Both the position numbers and the translations under genes were made by a program. The notes beneath the pieces were generated by a model. It saw nothing but the letters and a program-made list of their open reading frames with translations, made no database searches and had not been told where the DNA came from. Below are positions 26,825 through 33,602 of a stretch of DNA of 64,000 nt, piece by piece. Source of the DNA: Polaribacter sp. L3A8 (GTDB lineage Bacteria; Bacteroidota; Bacteroidia; Flavobacteriales; Flavobacteriaceae); contig NZ_CP047026.1 of the NCBI RefSeq assembly GCF_009796785.1, positions 992,001 through 1,056,000 on the forward strand, written 5' to 3'. How positions within the stretch are numbered: the stretch's first letter is position 1; the number at the start of each line of letters is the position of its first letter.

Positions 26825-28015
26825 TTAACTACCTGCTTGTGCAACTGTAAAATTGAATTTTGCTGCAATAGTTTCTGATACCTCATCTAAAGTAGCTGCG
26901 GTAACATCCCAAAAACCATTACCAGATTGTAGCCTACTTAAAATAGTATCTACTTCTGTTTTTGATAAATATGGTTCTGTAGAATTTGGTTGTCTAGTAA
27001 ACTGTAGGCTATAAATAAAACCAACTGCTTCTGATAATGCATGAAAAGCAGATGCTTTATCTACAGCTAAAGATTTTTTACCTTGTTGTAAATAGTAAAT
27101 ACCTCTTACAGCAATTACTTCAGAAATTTTTTCTTTAATAATTTCTGCCTGACTATCTCTTGTAGTATAATCGTTATTTACAATTGCAGCTCTACCTAAA
27201 GTAAATGCATTGTAAATATCGTCTGCAATACCTGCAAAGTCAGTATCGTCATTTACTCTACTTAAATACTCGTTTAAAAAACTGTCGTTATTTAAAACAG
27301 GTGCTGTAGCGTCTGGTTCTACTGCATATAAGTAACCAAAAGCTTCATCCCATTTATGCTCCATAGAAGTGTACTTTTTACCGTCTAATAAAACATCTGC
27401 ATCATTATCAGCAACATTTGTACCTGCATCTAAAACAGCAGTGCTTAAATAATTGTTTAAAATTTGGTCTACAACTAAAGCTCCAATAAGTCCTTTATTA
27501 ATTGCTTGGTTATATTCTAATCCTTTTGCATTAATATACCTTACAGATCCACCACCAGATTGTTGTATTTGACCTGCAACACCAGCAGATGCATCTACAT
27601 TCCAATTTGTAAAAACCTCATTTACTTGTGCAGAAATCCAAGTATCAAACTGTGTTTTTATAGCAGCAGCATCCGTTGAGTTTGCAGCGAAAAAATCTGT
27701 AGACGCAGCTGTTTTACTTCTAATACTTTTATCTGACGTATTTAAATTAGCGTCGGTAAAATCAGAATCTCCTTCCGAATGTGCAAATTTACCTGCTAAA
27801 GAAGCTACTGTTTCTGTAGGTACTTTTAAAGCATCTAACAACTCTTCTCCCATTAGAATTCTTGTAGTTTGCCCACTATAACTAACTGTTGAAGCTCCAT
27901 TTCTCTCAAAACTATAGTTTGATGGTGCAACCGTTGGGTTGTCATTATCGTTGTCGTTATTATTACAAGAGATTAATGTTGCTACAATTGCTAACGATAG
28001 AATTACTTTTTTCAT
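26825..28015 (-). CDS. DUF4856-family lipoprotein
   Basis: A 396-residue lipoprotein, starting at the ATG that gives MKKVILSLAIVATLISCNN (lipobox Cys17); 14 extra upstream codons are open but would spoil the signal peptide. The mature part begins YSFERNGASTVSYSGQTTRI and contains the DUF4856 hallmark region KYTSMEHKWDEAFGYLYAVE near residue 225. The family is found in Bacteroidota next to imelysins and TonB receptors; its biochemical role is not known to me. The promoter region carries a TCTAAATAA motif shared with the first imelysin operon, which suggests common (probably iron-responsive) control. Confidence 0.87.
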   Translation of the reverse strand: MKKVILSLAIVATLISCNNNDNDNDNPTVAPSNYSFERNGASTVSYSGQTTRILMGEELLDALKVPTETVASLAGKFAHSEGDSDFTDANLNTSDKSIRSKTAASTDFFAANSTDAAAIKTQFDTWISAQVNEVFTNWNVDASAGVAGQIQQSGGGSVRYINAKGLEYNQAINKGLIGALVVDQILNNYLSTAVLDAGTNVADNDADVLLDGKKYTSMEHKWDEAFGYLYAVEPDATAPVLNNDSFLNEYLSRVNDDTDFAGIADDIYNAFTLGRAAIVNNDYTTRDSQAEIIKEKISEVIAVRGIYYLQQGKKSLAVDKASAFHALSEAVGFIYSLQFTRQPNSTEPYLSKTEVDTILSRLQSGNGFWDVTAATLDEVSETIAAKFNFTVAQAGS

Positions 28016-28048
28016 TTTATTTAGATTAATTACAAATAATTGTATAAT

Positions 28049-28111
28049 TTTTCGCAAATATAAAATTGATTTTTACATTAACAAAGTTTATTTAGATTTA
28101 ATTTAAATAAA
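28049..28111 (-). promoter_or_regulatory. Promoter of the DUF4856 gene with palindromic TCTAAATAA region
   Basis: On the minus strand: TTG of ACTTTGTTAATG, then TATATTTG about 20 nt later, a good -33/-7 pair. Just upstream is TTTATTTA-n9-TAAATAAA (28087-28111), an 8-bp perfect inverted repeat containing TCTAAATAAA. The arrangement matches that at 17609-17656. Confidence 0.55.
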
Positions 28112-28138
28112 AACAATAATTAACACATCCATAAGAAA

Positions 28139-29644
28139 TTAGATGGTTTTTAAATAAGAAATAACGGCTTTTCTAATATCAAAATTTAGTTCTTCTGCTT
28201 TAGGCGTATAAATAGAAAGCACTTCTTTGTTTTCTTCGGATAAAAAAGGAATATCAAACCCTTTTAATAAATAGTCAGAAAATGCAACCGTATACGTTTT
28301 ATTGATGTCTAACTCTTGGTTTTTAACCATCCAGGTATCCCCTACTTTTTCTGCATTATAGCGTTGTAGATAAGCGCCATTTCCTGCAGCCAAAACACCA
28401 TAATCTAACACTCTTTTTAATAATCTTCCTTTAATTTCTACTTTTAAGACTTCGCCTCCGTAAGGCAATACTCTAAAAATATCTACTGCGGTAATATGAC
28501 CACTTAGCTGATCATCAATTCTTATAGAACCTCCATTAACCAACGCACAATCTACCTCATCATTAAAACCAAAAGACATTGCCTTGGTAATAAGTTGCCC
28601 TAAATTGGTTTGTGTACTTCTAATTGGTGTATCTCTACCGTCTAAAGGTGTTGAAGCTTTAAAAATAACTTCATCTGGATTCTGAATAATTTCTTTAATT
28701 TTTGATGTTAAAATAGTTTGCCATTTGTTAACTATTTCAGCAACTTTTTCATCCGATTTTATCGTTGCATTAATTTCTTTTAATTCAGATTTTACACTCG
28801 TTTTCTTTGTTTTCTTATCATAAGAAATTCTATGTACATATACTGTTTTTGCATTGGCATCTGCTTTAGCAATAAGCACGTTACCTATAGTATCATAAGA
28901 ATTGGTGTGTTCATGACCGCCCATAATTAGCGGTAAATTTGGTATTAACTTTGCAATTCTTTTATCATTATTTATTTTAACGTGTGTTAAACCAAAAACA
29001 ACATCTACAGAATCTTTTACAGCAGCATAAGCAGCTCTTGCTTTTACAAACATATTACTATATTCTACAAACTCTTTTGGATTAGACGGAATGCAAACAC
29101 TTATAAAACCTACTTTAATTTTTGTTCCATCAGCATCAGAAAATTCTTTGATAAATGTTTCTCCTACATGTTCTTTATGACCATTTACTTCTTTGTAAAA
29201 AGGAATTGCTGCTTCTTTTGTTTTTTGCTTTACGTTGGCAGTTATCCAAGAAAAAGTACTTTCATTTAATCTTTTCTGAAGGTCTTGTTTAGAAACATCA
29301 AACTCATGATTACCAAACGCTACCAAATCAAAATTCATAGCATTCATAACCTCAACCATTTGTTTACCTCGTACTCTTTCTCCGTCTACTTTTATGGTTC
29401 CTAGTAAAGACGGATTTAAAAAATCTCCCGCCATAAAAAGCATCGTATTTGGGTTTTCTTGCAGCAATTCTTTATGAACAGTTTCTACTCTTGCCATTCC
29501 GCCATATTCTCCTCCTTGTATCGGTGCAATCTCATACACGTCATTTAGTTGCAGAAATGTAAAATCAATTTTCTGATCATCTTTATTACAAGACGCTAAA
29601 AATAAGATTGATAAAAAGTATAGAAGTGATTTTGTGAATTTCAT
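28139..29644 (-). CDS. 5'-nucleotidase-family metallophosphoesterase lipoprotein
   Basis: A 501-residue lipoprotein (LFLASCNKDD). Metallophosphoesterase motifs run in order: LQLNDVYEI (Asp-x-x variant of DxH), GDFLNPS, FGNHEFD (GNHE) near residue 116, LTHVKIN near 222 and GGHEHT near 243. The C-terminal 5'-nucleotidase domain follows (LVNGGSIRID near 368, then KGRLLKRVLDYGV). It should release phosphate from nucleotides outside the inner membrane. In the first motif DVY replaces the usual DxH, so one metal-coordinating His is altered, a feature of a known sub-branch. It is a single-gene unit. Confidence 0.9.
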   Translation of the reverse strand: MKFTKSLLYFLSILFLASCNKDDQKIDFTFLQLNDVYEIAPIQGGEYGGMARVETVHKELLQENPNTMLFMAGDFLNPSLLGTIKVDGERVRGKQMVEVMNAMNFDLVAFGNHEFDVSKQDLQKRLNESTFSWITANVKQKTKEAAIPFYKEVNGHKEHVGETFIKEFSDADGTKIKVGFISVCIPSNPKEFVEYSNMFVKARAAYAAVKDSVDVVFGLTHVKINNDKRIAKLIPNLPLIMGGHEHTNSYDTIGNVLIAKADANAKTVYVHRISYDKKTKKTSVKSELKEINATIKSDEKVAEIVNKWQTILTSKIKEIIQNPDEVIFKASTPLDGRDTPIRSTQTNLGQLITKAMSFGFNDEVDCALVNGGSIRIDDQLSGHITAVDIFRVLPYGGEVLKVEIKGRLLKRVLDYGVLAAGNGAYLQRYNAEKVGDTWMVKNQELDINKTYTVAFSDYLLKGFDIPFLSEENKEVLSIYTPKAEELNFDIRKAVISYLKTI

Positions 29645-29683
29645 TTTGATTCAATTATAATTTATAATAAAAGATTGCAATAA

Positions 29684-29708
29684 CCTTTCGACTGCGCTCA
29701 AGGTGACA
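29684..29708. repeat. Dispersed palindromic repeat, intergenic copy
   Basis: CCTTTCGACTGCGCTCAAGG followed by TGACA. It shares the TCGACTGCGCTC core with the copies at 24521 and 32029 and lies in the 139-bp gap upstream of the 5'-nucleotidase gene. Confidence 0.7.
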
Positions 29709-29783
29709 TGTTACAATTTGACAAAACATTGAGACTTTATTCAAACTTGCTGTTTTAAAACATTAAGAGAAACGTTAGTAACT

Positions 29784-30641
29784 CTAAATAAAAACCTCTA
29801 AAGCCTTATTGTAAGCACTCTCAAAACTCATTGGTTTTAAATTTGTATCTGCTTTTTGAGCAGTAAAATAACTTAGTAGTTTTTCTGTTGGCATATTACC
29901 CGTTAATTCGTCTTTTGCCATTGGGCAACCTCCGTAACCTTTAATTGCGCCATCAAATCGGTTGCAACCAGCTTTAAAAGCTGCATCTACTTTTTCGTGC
30001 CATTTGTCTGGCGTAGTATGTAAATGTGCACCAAATTCTATAGATGGGTATTGCGGAATTAAATTAGAAAATAAATACGATATTACCACTGGTGTAGAAC
30101 TCCCCACCGTATCTGAAAGCGACAATATTTTTACGCCCATTTTAGAGAGTTTCTCTGTCCACTCACCTACTATTTCTACATTCCAAGGATCTCCATACGG
30201 GTTTCCAAACCCCATAGATAAATAAGCAACAACTTCTTTGTTTGTTTTATCAGCAATATTTAAAATTGCGTCCAAAGTTTCTATAGATTCTTGTATTGTT
30301 TTATGCGTATTACGCATTTGAAAGTTTTCTGATATTGAAAAAGGATATCCTAAATAATCAATTTCTTCAAACTGAGAAGCGTCATTTGCACCTCTAATAT
30401 TGGCAATAATGGCTAACAATTTACTTTGCGTTCTAGACAAATCTAATTTTGATAAAACCGCAGCAGTATCTCGCATTTGCGGAATTGCTTTTGGAGAAAC
30501 AAAGCTGCCAAAATCTATAGTATCAAACCCCACTTTTAATAAGGAGTTTATATACAATGCTTTTTTCTCTGTAGAAATAAAATGAGATTTTATTCCTTGC
30601 ATTGCGTCACGAGGACATTCTATGATTTTTACTTTTTTCAT
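29784..30641 (-). CDS. Hydroxymethylglutaryl-CoA lyase
   Basis: A 285-residue TIM-barrel enzyme of the HMGL-like family. The start MKKVKIIECPRDAMQGIKSH puts the catalytic Arg/Asp pair of the first strand (PRDAMQG) near residue 10. Forty more codons are open upstream but overlap the divergent MFS gene. Further motifs are GSFVSPKAIPQM near 48, AYLSMGFGNPYGDP near 145, FGAHLHTTPD near 205 (metal-binding HxH) and CNRFDGAIKGYGGCPMA near 240 with the active Cys. It cleaves HMG-CoA to acetyl-CoA and acetoacetate, the last step of leucine breakdown. It is transcribed alone, divergent from the transporter. Confidence 0.92.
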   Translation of the reverse strand: MKKVKIIECPRDAMQGIKSHFISTEKKALYINSLLKVGFDTIDFGSFVSPKAIPQMRDTAAVLSKLDLSRTQSKLLAIIANIRGANDASQFEEIDYLGYPFSISENFQMRNTHKTIQESIETLDAILNIADKTNKEVVAYLSMGFGNPYGDPWNVEIVGEWTEKLSKMGVKILSLSDTVGSSTPVVISYLFSNLIPQYPSIEFGAHLHTTPDKWHEKVDAAFKAGCNRFDGAIKGYGGCPMAKDELTGNMPTEKLLSYFTAQKADTNLKPMSFESAYNKALEVFI

Positions 30642-30726
30642 CAGAATCAAAGATAGAGATTCTAATGAACTGGCAAAATATTTTTTATTGATTATTGTCT
30701 CCTTTTTGGTACTTTCGTTTTCTTCT

Positions 30727-31902
30727 ATGAGCAAATCAAAATACATACTTCCAATAATCATTATTTCTCAATTTTGCTGTACCTCAATCTGGTTTGCAAG
30801 CAACGGAGTAATGACAGATATAGTAACTAGTTTTAATTTAAGTGATATTGCATTAGGCTATTTAACATCTGCAGTACAATTTGGCTTTATAATGGGTACT
30901 TTAGTATTTGCTTTGTTTACCATAGCAGACCGTTTTTCGCCATCTAAAGTGTTTTTTTTCTGTGCAATTTTAGGTGCATTTTTCAATTTGAGACTTATTT
31001 TTGAAAATCAAACTTTTCTTACTTTAATTGGTATGCGTTTTTTAACCGGATTTTTCTTAGCAGGAATTTACCCCGTAGGCATGAAAATTGCCACAGATTA
31101 TTTTAACAAAGGCTTAGGCAAATCTTTAGGTTATTTAGTTGGAGCCTTGGTTTTAGGTACTGCCTTACCACATTTATTGAAAGATTTAATGCAAGGGTAT
31201 TCATGGAAAACAATTATAATATCCATCTCGGTTTTAGCGGCTTTCGGCGGATTATTAATGTTGCTTTTTGTACCTAATGGACCTTACAGAACTGCTGGAA
31301 AAAAGCTAGATATTACCATTTGTTTTTCAATATTTAAAAATGTAAATTTTAGAAAAGCGGCTTTTGGTTATTTCGGACACATGTGGGAGCTCTATACCTT
31401 TTGGACTTTTGTACCTATTCTTTTAAAAGTCTATGCGAATTCACATACGAACACGCATTTTAATATTCCGTTACTATCCTTTTTTATTATAGCAATAGGA
31501 AGTTTGTCTTGTGTAGTAGCAGGTTATTTATCCGAGAAATTTGGCCCCAAGAACATTGCATATTTGGCTTTATTTTTCTCTTGTGTTTGTTGCCTTGTTG
31601 CTCCGTTGATGTTTCAGCTAGCAAATGAAAATATATTTATTGCTTTTTTACTCTTCTGGGGAATGGTGGTTGTTGCAGATTCTCCGTTATTTTCTACTTT
31701 AGTGGCACAAAATGTAGCATCAGAAAACAAAGGAACCGCATTAACCATTGTAAATTGTATTGGCTTTACCATTACTATTGTTAGCATTCAATTGATAAGT
31801 AGCTATACAGAAACTACGGATTCTAACCTTATTTATCTGCTATTGGCAATTGGTCCTATTTTGGGTTTACTTACTTATTCGAGAAAAAAAGTTATTTCGT
31901 AA
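30727..31902 (+). CDS. MFS transporter
   Basis: A 391-residue, twelve-helix transporter starting at MSKSKYILPIIIISQFCCTS. An upstream open stretch from 30622 is rejected because it overlaps the HMG-CoA lyase start and adds an odd charged segment. The MFS motif between helices 2 and 3 is degenerate (FTIADRFSPSKVF). GMRFLTGFFLAGIYPVGMKI (helices 4-5) is a typical MFS substrate-path segment, and LSEKFGPKNIAY is the second-half repeat of the 2-3 loop. It resembles the CynX/NimT-like or YfkF-like drug/organic-anion branch; the substrate is unknown. The 85 bp to the divergent lyase gene must hold both promoters. Confidence 0.87.
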   Translation: MSKSKYILPIIIISQFCCTSIWFASNGVMTDIVTSFNLSDIALGYLTSAVQFGFIMGTLVFALFTIADRFSPSKVFFFCAILGAFFNLRLIFENQTFLTLIGMRFLTGFFLAGIYPVGMKIATDYFNKGLGKSLGYLVGALVLGTALPHLLKDLMQGYSWKTIIISISVLAAFGGLLMLLFVPNGPYRTAGKKLDITICFSIFKNVNFRKAAFGYFGHMWELYTFWTFVPILLKVYANSHTNTHFNIPLLSFFIIAIGSLSCVVAGYLSEKFGPKNIAYLALFFSCVCCLVAPLMFQLANENIFIAFLLFWGMVVVADSPLFSTLVAQNVASENKGTALTIVNCIGFTITIVSIQLISSYTETTDSNLIYLLLAIGPILGLLTYSRKKVIS

Positions 31903-31980
31903 TCTTAAAAACATCTCGATACAATTTTTCGAAAGCAATATCACTCGATGTACCAATTCTATATTAAATTTAGTAACGCA

Positions 31981-32051
31981 AGATGTCTGGTTGAGTGCAG
32001 TCGAAACCTAATTCAAAATTCAAATAATTCTCGACTGCGCTCGAATAGACA
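31981..32051. repeat. Inverted pair of dispersed palindromic repeats (REPIN-like)
   Basis: Left copy AGATGTCTGGTTGAGTGCAG (from 31981, continuing TCGAAACC) and right copy TCTCGACTGCGCTCGAATAG (32029-32048) are in opposite orientation, with about 20 bp between them. Paired inverted copies are the typical arrangement of REP doublets. Confidence 0.65.
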
Positions 32052-32175
32052 AAAGAGAATTTTAAAACTTTTAATCAATAAAAAAGGACAGTAAAACTAA
32101 TTACTATCCTTATATTCTTATTCTACTTTACTAAAATTCAAACTGATCAATTTAGTGCGATCACAGTAATGTGGT

Positions 32176-32198
32176 TTCTCCTAAAGTCGAAATGACAA
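32176..32198. repeat. Degenerate copy of the dispersed repeat
   Basis: TTTCTCCTAAAGTCGAAATG followed by ACA; the reverse complement matches the outline of the fragment at 10096-10129. Confidence 0.45.
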
Positions 32199-32206
32199 AT
32201 AATACG

Positions 32207-33277
32207 TTAGATTTTAGTCAAAACCCAAAGTTGCACTTCTTCTAAAGCAGTTACTTTTTTGTCTCTTTTAGATTTATCAACTGGTGGTTTTATCGTTTTC
32301 TTTAAACACTTTTCTAGTTTAAAACGAATTCCTTTTGCCAATTCTTTTTCTATCGGATTCTCTTTTGTAAGATTCTTTATTTGCGCTGCATTAGAAAATA
32401 AAACCACTAATTTTCCGTCTTCAGACAATTTATTATTTGCTTCTGCAAAAAACTTAGGAAACAAGTTTTTGTTATAATAAACAGCTTCGTCTATATTTTC
32501 TTCATTAGAAATTGCTGGCAACCAAGGCGGATTAAAAACAATTAATTCGGTTTCTTTTTCTATCGTAGCAAAAAGGTTTCCGTAATTCAATTCTATTTTA
32601 CGAGATAACTTTGTGTCTCCCATAAATTCTTTCAAACCTAAAATAGCATTCGGTTTTGTATCTGTACCAAAAACTTTCTGAAAACCATGTTGTACAATCT
32701 GAAAAGACAATACTCCACTACCAATACCAACATCTATTGCAGATTTCTTAGGGCCTTCGTAACGTTTTAACCAATTATCAAACAAGGTTAAATGATCGAA
32801 ACGAGTAGGAAAATACACTCCGTAATAAGGATGTACTTTGTTTCTTAAAACAGGTACTTTAACGCCTTTATGAAACTTTTGCCATGCACTATTTAATCTT
32901 TGTACTTCTGGAAACGTTAATAAAAAATCATTTTTACCGGTATACAATGTATGTAACCAACCAATTTTAGGAGCCTTATCTACCGCTACTTCTTGATTCG
33001 TAATTTTTAATAAAATTAAATTAGAAAGTCTATGGTATTCTGCTCTAAAAGCATGTTGTTCTTTTATGGTTTTATTAGGCAAACGGATTTTTAAATGCTT
33101 TTGTAACTCTTTTAAAAGCAACATTCCGTTGCTATAAAATTCTGTAATTAAAACCGATTTACCAGCTTTCATCGCATACAATGTTTCTCTTATATCTGTA
33201 TTGCTATCAAATCTTACTAGATCTTCACCTGGCGCAATTGGTGTTGGTTTGTTTATTTTTAGTTTGGCACTCATCAA
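32207..33277 (-). CDS. Class I SAM-dependent methyltransferase
   Basis: A 356-residue protein with a Rossmann methyltransferase domain in the C-terminal half. Motif I is AIDVGIGSGVLSFQI near residue 180, the acidic end of strand 2 is VFGTDTKPNAI, and motif IV is LIVFNPPWLPA near 240. The NPPW (N/DPPY-like) motif is that of enzymes methylating amino groups of bases or protein Gln/Asn side chains (MTS domain). The N-terminal 170 residues carry an unassigned domain. The target is unknown. It could start at the second Met. A candidate promoter element, minus-strand TATCTTTG, is at 33397-33404. Confidence 0.8.
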   Translation of the reverse strand: MMSAKLKINKPTPIAPGEDLVRFDSNTDIRETLYAMKAGKSVLITEFYSNGMLLLKELQKHLKIRLPNKTIKEQHAFRAEYHRLSNLILLKITNQEVAVDKAPKIGWLHTLYTGKNDFLLTFPEVQRLNSAWQKFHKGVKVPVLRNKVHPYYGVYFPTRFDHLTLFDNWLKRYEGPKKSAIDVGIGSGVLSFQIVQHGFQKVFGTDTKPNAILGLKEFMGDTKLSRKIELNYGNLFATIEKETELIVFNPPWLPAISNEENIDEAVYYNKNLFPKFFAEANNKLSEDGKLVVLFSNAAQIKNLTKENPIEKELAKGIRFKLEKCLKKTIKPPVDKSKRDKKVTALEEVQLWVLTKI

Positions 33278-33602
33278 TTTATGTTTAATTAAATAGAATT
33301 ACAGACAAATGGTGTTTGCAACGCATGATTTTAAGATAATATTAAAAAAGAACTTAGCAACAATAAGTATCTAATTGTTTGCTAAATAATATTTGGCAAA
33401 GATACTTTTTAAAACCTAGTATACATGCCAATTACAGAAATAGCACCGATTAATACTTATACTTTTTAAATCTCTCAAATTATCAGTTTTTCAAATCATT
33501 TTTTATGGAATCGATAAAAATAATAAAAGAAGTTTTTTCTGATAGAAATAATGAGTTTTTTATTCAGATATTTGTGTACAGAATACTTATTTACACAACA
33601 AA
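33278..33602. other. Intergenic region, about 325 bp, between divergent genes
   Basis: Holds a candidate -7 element for the methyltransferase gene (33397-33404, minus strand, TATCTTTG, with a TTG 24 nt further) and a 33-codon reading frame at 33505-33606 that overlaps the next gene by ATGA. I see nothing else. Confidence 0.45.

Larger units (their letters stand above)
31903..32206. other. Intergenic region with several palindromic repeats
   Basis: About 300 bp between convergent genes. It contains an inverted pair of the dispersed repeat (31981-32051) and a third degenerate copy (32176-32198). I see no clear terminator hairpin with a T tract, so the repeats themselves may form the transcript ends. 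Confidence 0.6.

Noticed and set aside
30642..30761. N-terminal extension of HMG-CoA lyase
   Set aside because: The enzyme's conserved start (catalytic PRDAMQG near residue 10) fits ATG at 30641; the extension overlaps the divergent MFS gene.
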